Source: Gemmatimonadaceae bacterium (GTDB lineage: Bacteria; Gemmatimonadota; Gemmatimonadetes; Gemmatimonadales; Gemmatimonadaceae). From it: a DNA stretch of 64,000 nt. Of this stretch, positions 35,494 to 43,825 are shown in pieces. The DNA lies in assembly GCA_020851455.1 (NCBI GenBank), contig JADZCT010000033.1, positions 124,001 to 188,000 on the forward strand, in the 5' to 3' direction. The translations under genes and the position numbers were made by a program. How positions within the stretch are numbered: position 1 is the first letter of the stretch; every line of letters starts with the position of its first letter. The notes under the pieces are model-generated. The model saw only the letters and a list, made by a program, of their open reading frames with translations, was not told the DNA's origin and did no database searches.

Positions 35494-36746
35494 CAGTGAA
35501 AGCTCCGGATCAGGCCCTGCACGACCAGGTTCCACCCGTCCACGAGCACGAACAACAGGAGCTTGAACGGGAGCGAAACCATCGTCGGCGGGAGCATCAT
35601 CATGCCCATGGACATCAGCACTGACGCGACGACGATGTCTATGACGAGGAAGGGCAGGAACAACGCAAAGCCCATCTGGAAGGCAACGCGGATCTCGCTC
35701 GTCACGAACGCCGTCATGAGCACCGGCAACGGGATGTCGCGCGCTTCCGCCACCGGCGGATGATCCGCGAGGGAGAGGTAGAGCTGCACGTCCGACGGGC
35801 GCGTTTCGCGCAGCATGAACTCCCGGAAAGGCTGTACCCCGGCGGAAAGCATCTGCGCCTGCTCGATCTTGCCGTCGAGCCAGGGAGTGAGCGCGGCGCG
35901 GTTGGCCTCGCTGAGCGTGGGCGCCATCACGAAGCTCGTTATCAGGAGCGCCATCGCGGTGACCACCTGCGGCGGTGGAACGTTCTGGGCGCCGAGTGCC
36001 TGCCTCAGCAGCTGCAGCACGATGAGGACGCGCGTGAAGCTCGTCATGAGCAGCACCAGCATGGGCAGCAGCGTGAGGAGCCCCAGCATGACGACCACGC
36101 CCACGGTGCCTGAGAGGCGGAGGCCGCCGCCGGCGCCGCCGCTGGACAGCGAGAGGTCGAGCCGCGGGGCAAGACGCGCGAGCGCGGAATCGGCGCGCGG
36201 CATGACCTGGGCAGCGGCGCGGGCGGCGCGGACTCCCTGACGCGGCGGCACAGCGCCGGCAGTCACGCGTCCGGAAGAGTCGGCCGCGAGAACGGGGTTG
36301 CCGCGCGCCGGCGCGTCGGCGCCTGTCGCCTGCGCGAAGGCGGGATGTGCGGCGTACAACAGGCCGATTGCGATGGCCGCCGCGCCGGCGGCCCGGCGCA
36401 TCGCGTTCGCCAGCGCGCGCGGCAGAGCCGGCAGCAGGCCGGCCTGTTGCACGCGCGCTTCGGGCAACTCGTCGCGCTCCAGCTCGGCGAGTACGCGTAC
36501 GCCGCCTTCGCCAACGGAAAGCGCCAGGATGCGATCGCCTATCTCCACCAGCACGATTCCCTGGCGCGGGCCAAGCGCAACGCGTCCGATCACCTTGAGC
36601 CCTTGCGTGCTGCCGGCCGCGCGAATGCCCGGAAACGAGCGCAACGCGGCCATCAGCAGCACCACGAGCCCGGCGATCAGCGCCGTGGCGCCGACCACTC
36701 CGCCCACGGAAGTCATCACGCTCGCGGGGCGGTCATGCCGTCGCAT
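35493..36746 (-). CDS. fliP: FliO-FliP fusion, flagellar export gate
   Basis: A single 417-residue frame joins two proteins that are usually separate. Residues 1-100 look like FliO: one TM helix (about 12-35) and a beta domain with LKVIGRVALGPRQGIVLVEIGDRILALSV. Residues from about 116 restart with MRRAAGAAAIAIGLLYAAHPAFAQA, a FliP-type cleavable signal peptide, then the FliP core (VVMLGLLTLLPMLVLLMTSFTRVLIVLQLLRQALG; FREFMLRETR; MMMLPPTMVSLPFKLLLFVLVDGW). FliP may also be made from the internal ATG at 36401. It overlaps fliN by 14 bp. Confidence 0.93.
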   Translation of the reverse strand: MRRHDRPASVMTSVGGVVGATALIAGLVVLLMAALRSFPGIRAAGSTQGLKVIGRVALGPRQGIVLVEIGDRILALSVGEGGVRVLAELERDELPEARVQQAGLLPALPRALANAMRRAAGAAAIAIGLLYAAHPAFAQATGADAPARGNPVLAADSSGRVTAGAVPPRQGVRAARAAAQVMPRADSALARLAPRLDLSLSSGGAGGGLRLSGTVGVVVMLGLLTLLPMLVLLMTSFTRVLIVLQLLRQALGAQNVPPPQVVTAMALLITSFVMAPTLSEANRAALTPWLDGKIEQAQMLSAGVQPFREFMLRETRPSDVQLYLSLADHPPVAEARDIPLPVLMTAFVTSEIRVAFQMGFALFLPFLVIDIVVASVLMSMGMMMLPPTMVSLPFKLLLFVLVDGWNLVVQGLIRSFH

Positions 36747-37074
36747 CCGGCGACGGCGTCCGCGGGATGAGCCGCGTGATGCGAATACCGAAGTGCTCGT
36801 TTATTACGACCACTTCGCCCTCGCCGAAACGCCGGTCGCCAACGATGATGTCAACCGGCTCGCCCGCCATTCGCTCGAGCTGGATCACCGACCCTCGCCC
36901 AAGCCGCAGGATGTCCTGCACGGTCATACGCGTCTTGCCGAGCTCTATGGTCACGGGGATCGGGAGGTCGAGCAAGGTATGGAACGGATTCTCGCGGCTC
37001 GCGTCCGTGGCGCTGTCGAAATCCGCAAGGGAAGGAGGCGCCGCGGCGGCAGCATCTGCGTGCGGAATAGTCAT
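36733..37074 (-). CDS. fliN: Flagellar motor switch protein FliN
   Basis: C-ring protein of 113 residues. The C-terminal SpoA domain (about 32-105) contains LLDLPIPVTIELGKTRMTVQDILRLGRGSVIQL and GEVVVINEHFGIRITRLI, typical of FliN. The N-terminal 30 residues are variable. It forms the lower rim of the switch complex with FliM and helps load export substrates. It lies 15 bp after fliM. Confidence 0.96.
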   Translation of the reverse strand: MTIPHADAAAAAPPSLADFDSATDASRENPFHTLLDLPIPVTIELGKTRMTVQDILRLGRGSVIQLERMAGEPVDIIVGDRRFGEGEVVVINEHFGIRITRLIPRTPSPDATA

Positions 37075-37089
37075 CGGTGGCTTCCTTGG

Positions 37090-38091
37090 TCAGGCCGTCG
37101 GTGGCAGGTTGGTCTCGATGGACTCGTGCGGATCCAGTATCCGGACCGCGATCTGGGTGTTGACGCGGCCTGGAGATGCATGAAAGCGAAGGTTTTCCGA
37201 GACGAAGACCTCGAGGCGCGCGTGGGCCGGTATGTTGGTGCGCAGGACCTGGCCGGGCACCGCCCGCAGGAGTTCCGCCATGCGGACCCTGGTCGCCGGA
37301 AGGCGCGCGGCCACGTCGAGCGACGTTCGCCGCAGCGATGCCTCGATCAGCACGTGGTTCGCCTGCTGCTCCTCGAGCGACAGCTTCCGCCCCTGTATGC
37401 CGGCTTCCTCGCCCGGCGAGAAGAAGCTGTCGAGGGCGAGGAACGGCAGACAGACGATGAGGAGCGAGCTCGCGCCGTCGCAACTCACCTCCAGCGTCGC
37501 CACGAGCACCGGCTCCTCGCGATTCATCAGCTGAACCATGTCCGGCGAGAACTCGAACCCCGCGATTTCGCATGGCAAGCGGACGTAATCCCGCCAGACT
37601 TCAGTCAGCGCTCCAATCACGTGCTCTACGAACGTCCGGATCGCGAGCCGCTCGATCGGCGTGAGCCCGCGCGAGATGTCCAGCGGCGCGCCGCTGCCGC
37701 CGAACAGACGGTCCACGAGCAGCGATGCCAGCGAGTAGCCGACGTCAACTGCGCCCCTGTGACCGTTGCCGTCGCGCACGTCGAATCCGAACGTCGCGCA
37801 GGGCGCGGGGAGAGACAGGGTGAACTCCCCGAAGCTGCACTGTTCCACGCCCACCAGGCGTGTTTCGACTGGACGCCGCACGCGACCGAGCAGCCACGCG
37901 TCCAGCGCTTTGGCGAAGCGGTCGTAGATGCCCTCGAGCGTACGCTGCCGCTCCTTGGATACGCGGCGCGGACGCCGGAAGTCGTAGAGTTGCGCGTCCG
38001 CATGCGCAGCTTGCCGCGGCGCTGCCTCGGCGCTCAGCCCCTTCGAGAGCAGCAGGTCAATGTCGGTCTGCGACAGACTTTCGTCAGCCAC
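37090..38091 (-). CDS. fliM: Flagellar motor switch protein FliM
   Basis: C-ring protein of 333 residues that receives CheY-P. The N-terminal motif LSQTDIDLLLSKG matches the CheY-binding LSQxEIDALL peptide. The middle CheC-like domain has YDRFAKALDAWLLGRVRRPVETRLVGVEQ and a GGSGAP turn. The C-terminal SpoA domain ends at NLPPTA. The retained peptide means CheY from this locus can bind the switch in the classic way. Confidence 0.96.
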   Translation of the reverse strand: MADESLSQTDIDLLLSKGLSAEAAPRQAAHADAQLYDFRRPRRVSKERQRTLEGIYDRFAKALDAWLLGRVRRPVETRLVGVEQCSFGEFTLSLPAPCATFGFDVRDGNGHRGAVDVGYSLASLLVDRLFGGSGAPLDISRGLTPIERLAIRTFVEHVIGALTEVWRDYVRLPCEIAGFEFSPDMVQLMNREEPVLVATLEVSCDGASSLLIVCLPFLALDSFFSPGEEAGIQGRKLSLEEQQANHVLIEASLRRTSLDVAARLPATRVRMAELLRAVPGQVLRTNIPAHARLEVFVSENLRFHASPGRVNTQIAVRILDPHESIETNLPPTA

Positions 38092-38106
38092 GGCGCTGTC
38101 TCTGCT

Positions 38107-38652
38107 CTATTGGATGACGAACTGCGGGAAGTACACGGCGGCGACGATGCGGGCGCCGGCAAGCGAGTCAACGCCCACCTGGATCCTCGCCCGGAGGTCG
38201 CCGCGCCTGGCAATGTCGGTAAGGTCCTCCACAGTTAACGACCCGAGGATGCCCAGCACCATGTCGCGGAGGGCGGCGTCGCGCGCCTTGACGGTACCAA
38301 GCGCACTCTCGCTCGTCAATTGCAACGCGACGGAGATGAGGAGGAACCTGGAACCGCCGCTCTCGGCCGGGTTGAGGACCATGTTGTCCAGAAGGTGGAC
38401 CGGCCCGGCTTCTGCCGACGACGCGGTGTCGTGCGGCGCTGCAGGCGCCGGATGAGCCGCGGCGCGCCGCGCGATGAGCGGCGCTCCAACGAACCATCCG
38501 CCGCCAATGCCAAGCGCGATTCCCGCCGCCGCGGCAATAGCCACCTTCAACACCTTCCCCTTTGCGGGTTGCTGGACAGCGGCTTCGTCGGGCTGCGCGT
38601 CGTCCGCGGCGGGAAGGGTGGTATCGGCCTGTGTCGTCGCTTCGGCTGGCAT
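38107..38652 (-). CDS. fliL: Flagellar basal-body protein FliL
   Basis: Single-pass inner-membrane protein of 181 residues from the ATG at 38652; an upstream start at 38682 would lie at or before the predicted transcription start. A polar cytoplasmic N-terminus is followed by a TM segment (about 38-58, AIAAAAGIALGIGGGWFVG). The periplasmic domain has VHLLDNMVLNPAESGGSRFLLISVALQL and ends AVYFPQFVIQ, the usual FliL C-terminus. It supports stators around the motor and is first in the fliL operon. Confidence 0.93.
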   Translation of the reverse strand: MPAEATTQADTTLPAADDAQPDEAAVQQPAKGKVLKVAIAAAAGIALGIGGGWFVGAPLIARRAAAHPAPAAPHDTASSAEAGPVHLLDNMVLNPAESGGSRFLLISVALQLTSESALGTVKARDAALRDMVLGILGSLTVEDLTDIARRGDLRARIQVGVDSLAGARIVAAVYFPQFVIQ

Positions 38653-38688
38653 GCGTGGCGGTGGGTTGGAAGTCGCCCACATGCCATT

Positions 38689-38703
38689 GCACGTCGCGTG
38701 CCA
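38689..38703 (-). promoter_or_regulatory. Sigma-54 promoter of the fliL operon
   Basis: Minus-strand TGGCAC-GCGAC-GTGC has the invariant GG and GC at the required spacing, and the perfect -24 half TGGCAC. The predicted start near 38677 leaves a 25-nt leader before the fliL ATG at 38652. It lies just downstream of a hairpin that could end the flgB-flgE unit. Confidence 0.68.
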
Positions 38704-38758
38704 CTCCGCTCAGCGCGAGCGCCGGCGAGCCCGGCGCTCCGGCCGGCACAATGCAAGC

Positions 38759-38793
38759 GCGTCATGGGCCGGCGCTGAGCCAGCCCATGACGC
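38759..38793 (-). terminator. Perfect inverted repeat after flgE
   Basis: GCGTCATGGGC (38759-38769) pairs perfectly with GCCCATGACGC (38783-38793) around a 13-base loop. It starts 20 bp after the flgE stop and precedes the fliL promoter. No U-tract follows on the minus strand, so it may be a weak terminator, a processing site or an mRNA-stabilising structure. Confidence 0.5.
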
Positions 38794-38812
38794 TGCCACT
38801 GCCATGTCCGGA

Positions 38813-40138
38813 TCAGCGCTTGAGGTTCACCAGCTCCTGCAGCATCTCGTCGCTCGTGGTGATGACCTTGCTGTTGGCCTGGAAGCCGCGCTGCGCGACG
38901 ATCATCGCGGTAAACTCATTCGCGAGATCCACGTTCGACATCTCGAGCGCGCCGCTCGTCAGTACCGACTGGCTGCCCTCGAGCGCGTAGCCGAGCACCG
39001 CCCCGCCAGAGTTCCCGGACTCCTGGTACATGTTGTCGCCGATCCGCAGAAGGCCCGCCGGGTTGTTGAAGTCCGCGAGGACGATCTGCGCGAGCGAAAC
39101 GTTGACGCCATTGGTGAAGGAACCTGTAATGACGCCGGCCCGGTCTATCGTGAAGTTCTGCAGCGTGCCGGATGTGTACCCATTCTGGTCACGCAGCACA
39201 GCGTTGGTGGTGGACGAGAACTGGCTCAGCCCGTCCACGCCGCTGCCGAAGTCGAGCGTGACGCTCATGTCGCTGGCTCCCGGCGGCGAAAATGATATCG
39301 TGCCGGAAGCTGTTGCCGGGTCAAGTGTGCCGTCATCCCGGAACGTCAGGGTTCCGCTGCCGTTGATGGAACCGGACGGCACCCCCGCGGCCACGAGACT
39401 CGTGTCGTCCATCTGCCACTCCCACGTCCCGGGGCCGGACTTGTAGATCTGGATCCTCAGGTCGTACTTCGTGCCGAGCGAATCATACACAGTGATCGCT
39501 GCTTCAGTCCACGATGCCTTGTTCGCCGCCACACCCTGTGTGTCGGGGCCAAATCCGCCCGTCAGCGGGCCGGCGCCGTCCGGGTCGCTGAGATCGAACT
39601 CCGGCGCGGCGGCATCGAGGTTGCCACGCAGCTTCACGCTGGTGGTCTGCTTTGCCGGCGTCTTCTGCCCGAACGGAAGCTGGATGTCCTGCACGCTGTT
39701 CTCGAGCACACCGTTCACCGCGCGCCGGCCCTGCACGATGAATCCGTTGGTCGGCGACACCAGTTTGCCGTCTGCGTCAACCTGGAAGTTGCCCGATCGG
39801 GTGTAATAGCTCTGGTTCCCCTTGCGTACGACGAAGAACGAATCGCCCTGGATCGCCACGTCTGTGTTCAGGCCAGTCGTCTCGAGGTTGCCCTGCGACA
39901 TCAGCGTGTCAACGGAGCCGATCTGCATTCCCAGCCCGACCTGGATCGGGTTGATGCCGCCCTGGTTGCCCGGTGGCCGGCTCGCGCCCTGCAGCAACTG
40001 GGCGAAGCCTTCTTTGAAGGTGACGCGCCCGGACTTGAATGCCACGGTATTCACGTTTGCGATGTTGTTGCCGATCACGTCGAGCCGTGCCTGATGGTTC
40101 CGAAGACCGGAGACGCCGGCGAAGAGCGAGCGAAGCAT
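38813..40138 (-). CDS. flgE: Flagellar hook protein FlgE
   Basis: Hook subunit of 441 residues. The N-terminus MLRSLFAGVSGLRNHQARLDVIGNNIANVNTVAFKSGRV and the C-terminus MSNVDLANEFTAMIVAQRGFQANSKVITTSDEML are canonical. The variable middle (about 150-330) forms the exposed hook domains. The length is typical of a medium-sized FlgE. It is last in the flgB unit and follows flgD by 17 bp. Confidence 0.97.
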   Translation of the reverse strand: MLRSLFAGVSGLRNHQARLDVIGNNIANVNTVAFKSGRVTFKEGFAQLLQGASRPPGNQGGINPIQVGLGMQIGSVDTLMSQGNLETTGLNTDVAIQGDSFFVVRKGNQSYYTRSGNFQVDADGKLVSPTNGFIVQGRRAVNGVLENSVQDIQLPFGQKTPAKQTTSVKLRGNLDAAAPEFDLSDPDGAGPLTGGFGPDTQGVAANKASWTEAAITVYDSLGTKYDLRIQIYKSGPGTWEWQMDDTSLVAAGVPSGSINGSGTLTFRDDGTLDPATASGTISFSPPGASDMSVTLDFGSGVDGLSQFSSTTNAVLRDQNGYTSGTLQNFTIDRAGVITGSFTNGVNVSLAQIVLADFNNPAGLLRIGDNMYQESGNSGGAVLGYALEGSQSVLTSGALEMSNVDLANEFTAMIVAQRGFQANSKVITTSDEMLQELVNLKR

Positions 40139-40155
40139 CGGGTTCTCCCTGCAGG

Positions 40156-40824
40156 TTAGGGGTGAGCCGTCACGGAGCGGACGGCCGTAAGGGGGTACGT
40201 GCGGTCGCCCGATGTGAACACGAGCGTTCCATCCTGGAATCCGATTCCGTCAATGGTGACCGGGACGGAGGCAGCGGGGTGTGTTGTTGCCTTGCCGGAG
40301 GAGAAGTCGAACTCCACGCGGTACCGGCCCGCGGGAAGGCCGCGCGTGATCGCGTCCAGGGGGACGCGCAGCGGGCCAGCGCCCACGGCGCCAAAATCGT
40401 GTGTCGCCACGGTCTTGCCGGCGTCGTCCACGAGGCGTAGCGAGAGCGACCCGCCGGAGCCTTCCACGGTGGCGGACACCCATGGAGTGGCGCCGTCTCC
40501 CGCTACGATCTCGTCGCTGTCCACTACCGCCGTCTTGCCAACCATCGCGAGTGCGGTGGACCGGTCAATCGCCGCGCTCAGACCACTCGACTCAGCCGAC
40601 TGCGCCCTCAGGATGTTCCCGATGTCAACCAGCTGCTCCAGCGAGGAGAACTGCGCCAACTGCGTTGCCATTGCCGTACCGTCCGACGGGTTCAGCGGAT
40701 CCTGGTGACGAAGCTGCGCCACCAGGAGCTTCATGAAGGCGTCCTGCCCGAGCGCACCGCCAGGCGCGGCGGGAGCCGCCGGCTGCTGTGCAGCTGTTTG
40801 CGAAGACTGGACTGCCGCGATCAT
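40156..40824 (-). CDS. flgD: Hook cap protein FlgD
   Basis: Hook-assembly scaffold of 222 residues. The N-terminal export region contains GGALGQDAFMKLLVAQLRHQDPLNPSDGTAMATQLAQFSSLEQL, which is diagnostic for FlgD. A FlgD Ig-like/Tudor region follows (about 95-215) with LPAGRYRVEFDFSS. It caps the growing hook and is discarded later. The ATG overlaps the fliK stop by 4 bp. Confidence 0.95.
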   Translation of the reverse strand: MIAAVQSSQTAAQQPAAPAAPGGALGQDAFMKLLVAQLRHQDPLNPSDGTAMATQLAQFSSLEQLVDIGNILRAQSAESSGLSAAIDRSTALAMVGKTAVVDSDEIVAGDGATPWVSATVEGSGGSLSLRLVDDAGKTVATHDFGAVGAGPLRVPLDAITRGLPAGRYRVEFDFSSGKATTHPAASVPVTIDGIGFQDGTLVFTSGDRTYPLTAVRSVTAHP

Positions 40825-42728
40825 TCACGCTCCTGGTATTGGTCACGCCTGGGCCGGTGGCGGTTGCGGCTCTCCGCCGCCTGGTGCCGGAGCGGAGGTC
40901 GGTCGTCATCGGCGCCTGATGATTCATGCCTTCCCCCTGCGAAGATCATGCCAGCGGTATGCTCGCGGTCCGCGAGCGCGCTGGACGCCGATACGACCTG
41001 TCCCTGCATGCGTTCCCTCGTTGCAGGCCCCGAGTCAACCGACGTCGCCGCATGCCGGATGGTGATCGCATCGGCGCGCAGCCCAAGGTCTGCCAGCGCT
41101 TCGTGCAATTGCCCGCTCGCTGAGGAAAGTTCTGCCGCATGTGCTGAACTTGCCGTTCGAATCGCGGCCTGTAACGCGCTTCCACGCAGGCTTACGACAA
41201 TTCGGGTGAGGTCGCCGTTGGCATCCGCTGCGTGCATCGTAATGGACGACGGCGATGCGACGTTGCGAGCTGTGAGCAGCTCGCTTACCCGCGCAACGCG
41301 CTGCACTACGTCCGCCCGCGGCAGTGGCTGGGCGGGAAGCGCGGCGTCCGGAACGGCCGCTGGGCGTGGCGCGGCCACGCGCGTCGCGTCAGCGGGCGCA
41401 AACGGTGCTGCGGGCTGCCGCGCAAGTTCTACGTGCCCGGGGTCCCTTGGGCCCAGCGTGCGCAATCCTTCGTCAGCCGCGATTGCGTGCATGCGCTCAT
41501 AGGCCCGCGCGCTGCCCTCGGGCCCGTCAACGATGAGGTCAGCCGCAGCGCCGCTCCGGTGGCGTGAGTTGCGCGTCCATGTGACGATTGGCCCTGGATC
41601 TGTGCGGCCCTGGGCATACAGTGCCTCCTGCCGACCCTGCGTGCGCGTCGTCTCCGCAACGCGCACCTGGATGCCTTCTTCCCTCAGACGTGAGATCACT
41701 CGGGTAAGCGGACGGCGGAAAGCAGGGTCGAGCGCATCCATGTCGCGCACCACCGCATCCGGACGCATCCGCCCACTGCTATGCGCGCTAGGTGGCGCAT
41801 CGCGCGACGCATTCGCGATTGCTGGCGCGGGCGCGGCCGCCCTGCCCGGCTTGGCTCGAATGACATCGGCTCCAAGCGGCTCGCTCCGCCCGCCTTCGCG
41901 GGTCGGCGCGGCCGGCCCGCCTTCACCCGCAGGCACACCCGGTCCCGTTGCCGTTGCGGCAGCCGACGTGCCCGATATCAGCGCAGCCGTGAGCGCACCC
42001 GTAAGCGTAGCGGTGGTGGCAGCGGTGGTTCCAGCCGAGAGCGCACCTACTGGTGCATTCGCGGGTGTAGCTACTGGTGCGTTCGCGGGTATAGCTGCTG
42101 GCGCGGCCGCCGGGACGACGCCGCTCCACACATCGCCTTCCGTCATCACGCCTGCATCGTCCCGGCGCGAGTCATCCGGCATGAGCTCCCGGCTTGTCGC
42201 AGACGGCTCGTCATCGCCGACGCGCACTGCCGCACCCGGCTCCTTCGGTGCGGCGAAAACCGCGTACGCGCGCGGCGCGTTCCCGGATGCGCGCGGCGTA
42301 TTCGCGGATGCGCTCCGTCGCGGTGGATCGTCGGCGCGTCGAGTGGCTACCTCGGTAGCACCACCGGCGGCAGCATCGGCAGTGCGGCTATCGGCGTCCG
42401 ATTCGCCAGCGCCATCCTCAGCGAACGACGCAGGAGCCGCAAGGCCTGCGGAGGGCGCGGGCTGCAGTGCCTGCGCCACGAACGCGCACAGCGGCGGCCC
42501 GGCCGCACTGCGCTCCGCGAATCGCGTCCCCGCGCGGCTATCGGTTCGTCCTTCTGCGTCCGCGCTCTCTGTACGCTCTTCGCCAGCCACGCGCTCGAAT
42601 ACGGCGAGGAAGCTCGCCGCTTCGCCTGCGCGCGCCGCGAACTGCCCAGCGGCGTCGCCGAACGTGCGGCCGACGGCATCCGCAACGGGGAAGAGCCCGG
42701 GCGGCAGCAGGCCGATGCTGTCGCTCAC
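40821..42728 (-). CDS. fliK: Hook-length control protein FliK with embedded M15-type zinc peptidase domain
   Basis: 635-residue protein. Residues 1-310 are low-complexity Ala/Pro/Thr-rich, as in FliK rulers. Residues about 330-440 match M15 L-Ala-D-Glu/D-Ala-D-Ala peptidases: FRRPLTRVISRLREEGIQVRV, then TRTQGRQEALYAQGRTDPGP, SRHRSGAAAD (zinc ligands H390, D397) and RDPGHVEL (D429, H432). Residues about 475-560 form the FliK C-terminal domain (ADANGDLTRIVVSLRG; LHEALADLGLRADAITI) that contacts FlhB. All catalytic residues appear intact. Such a domain is not part of known FliK proteins I am aware of. It lies between motE and flgD; FlgJ here lacks a muramidase domain. Confidence 0.85.
   Translation of the reverse strand: MSDSIGLLPPGLFPVADAVGRTFGDAAGQFAARAGEAASFLAVFERVAGEERTESADAEGRTDSRAGTRFAERSAAGPPLCAFVAQALQPAPSAGLAAPASFAEDGAGESDADSRTADAAAGGATEVATRRADDPPRRSASANTPRASGNAPRAYAVFAAPKEPGAAVRVGDDEPSATSRELMPDDSRRDDAGVMTEGDVWSGVVPAAAPAAIPANAPVATPANAPVGALSAGTTAATTATLTGALTAALISGTSAAATATGPGVPAGEGGPAAPTREGGRSEPLGADVIRAKPGRAAAPAPAIANASRDAPPSAHSSGRMRPDAVVRDMDALDPAFRRPLTRVISRLREEGIQVRVAETTRTQGRQEALYAQGRTDPGPIVTWTRNSRHRSGAAADLIVDGPEGSARAYERMHAIAADEGLRTLGPRDPGHVELARQPAAPFAPADATRVAAPRPAAVPDAALPAQPLPRADVVQRVARVSELLTARNVASPSSITMHAADANGDLTRIVVSLRGSALQAAIRTASSAHAAELSSASGQLHEALADLGLRADAITIRHAATSVDSGPATRERMQGQVVSASSALADREHTAGMIFAGGRHESSGADDDRPPLRHQAAESRNRHRPRRDQYQERE
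42047..42094. repeat. Two-copy 24-bp in-frame repeat in fliK
   Basis: Units 42047-42070 and 42071-42094 begin CTACTGGTGC and differ at two positions, with a partial third unit after them. Each encodes eight residues of the PANAPVA type in the low-complexity ruler region of FliK. Unequal exchange here could change ruler length in steps of eight residues. Confidence 0.65.
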
Positions 42729-42732
42729 GCGA

Positions 42733-43356
42733 CTACTTGCCTGCCGGCCGAATGAGGCCGCGGCTTACCGCCGCGGCCCTGTCGGGCGGTAGAAACGCGA
42801 GTATCTCGCCGGCCTTGCGCTCGGACAGCGAAACCAGGATGGTGCGTGCATCGGCATCGTCCATGCGCGCAAGCACCTGCGCGGCGGCCTTTGGCTCCAT
42901 CGCGCTGAACATCTTCGACAGCCGGTTGCCCATCACCACCGCAGACGGACTCTCGCCCGCGGCACAGCCGGACGCCGCGCAGGTGCTGTCGGTTCGTGCG
43001 GAGGACTGAGGCATGCTTGCGGCCACGCCACGCGCAGGTGCGGCCGCCGTTGCTGCAAGTGAGGGCGTGGCTGTCGCAGCAGCGGCCGTGGGCAATGCGG
43101 GCGCGGCCGCTACTGCCGCAAGAGCCGGGCGGGCCACGGCGGCGCTCGCCGGCTGCGCAGCGGAATCGGGGGCGTGCTGCACTGCGGCCGCTTCGCCCTC
43201 CGGTGGCGCCGCCGGAGCGGACGCGGCCGTGGAGTCGCCGTGGGTCACACCCGCTGCAGCCGCCTCGTCCGCAACGGCCCGTCGTCCAGCGACTATGGAC
43301 GTCCCGGCTGCTGCAAGAACGAACGCGACGACGAACGGAATCAGCAGCCGGATCAT
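42733..43356 (-). CDS. motE: MotE-like flagellar protein (MgtE-N-type domain)
   Basis: Protein of 207 residues with one N-terminal membrane segment (about 1-22). A long Ala-rich linker (about 30-120) follows, then a C-terminal helical domain with LSKMFSAMEPKAAAQVLARMDDADARTILVSLSERKAGEILAFLPPDRAA. That repeated hydrophobic pattern is the MgtE N-domain type found in MotE, a MotC/stator-associated chaperone of alphaproteobacteria, and in similar proteins next to fliJ. It lies between fliJ and fliK. The motility role is inferred from family and position. Confidence 0.78.
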   Translation of the reverse strand: MIRLLIPFVVAFVLAAAGTSIVAGRRAVADEAAAAGVTHGDSTAASAPAAPPEGEAAAVQHAPDSAAQPASAAVARPALAAVAAAPALPTAAAATATPSLAATAAAPARGVAASMPQSSARTDSTCAASGCAAGESPSAVVMGNRLSKMFSAMEPKAAAQVLARMDDADARTILVSLSERKAGEILAFLPPDRAAAVSRGLIRPAGK

Positions 43357-43375
43357 TGCACGACCTCCACGGTGG

Positions 43376-43825
43376 CTATTCCTCCACGTCGCGCAAGAAC
43401 CGTGCCTGCGCGGCGTCGTCAGTCACGGCCTGGTCGCTGCGCGCTGCCTCGACCTGCCACGCCTCCCGGCGCTTGTCTTCCAGTCGTTCCAGCACACGGC
43501 TGGCGCTCGAGCACGCCTGCAGTCTGGCGATGCGGCGCTGGAGTTCATCCGACTGTGCCGCCACGGCTGCCTGCGACAGCTCGAGGTGGCGCATCAGCGA
43601 ATCCCGGAGCACCGACGCCTGGCGGAGCGTTGACACCTGGGCCTGGGAGTCAAGCGCGGGCTGCATCATGGAGCGGGCGGCATCGCATTCCTGGGCAACC
43701 GCATCGCGCGCCTCTTCTGCTTCGGTCAGCAGCGCGCGCGCCTGCGCCGCCTGCGCCGCGGCATCGCGCTTGACGCGCTGGCGCAGCGCAAGCAGCCGGG
43801 CGAGCGAAAACCGGAACTGACTCAC
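43376..43825 (-). CDS. fliJ: Flagellar export protein FliJ
   Basis: Small coiled-coil protein of 149 residues that acts as the central stalk of the FliI ATPase ring. The start FRFSLARLLALRQRVKRDAAAQAAQA and the continuous heptad pattern with many Gln/Arg residues fit FliJ. The length is typical. Its ATG overlaps the fliI stop by 4 bp. Confidence 0.92.
   Translation of the reverse strand: MSQFRFSLARLLALRQRVKRDAAAQAAQARALLTEAEEARDAVAQECDAARSMMQPALDSQAQVSTLRQASVLRDSLMRHLELSQAAVAAQSDELQRRIARLQACSSASRVLERLEDKRREAWQVEAARSDQAVTDDAAQARFLRDVEE

Noticed and set aside
36298-38238. 646-residue plus-strand open frame opposite fliP, fliN and fliM
   Set aside because: It spans three well-defined genes and two gene junctions; the composition is Arg/His-rich antisense translation.
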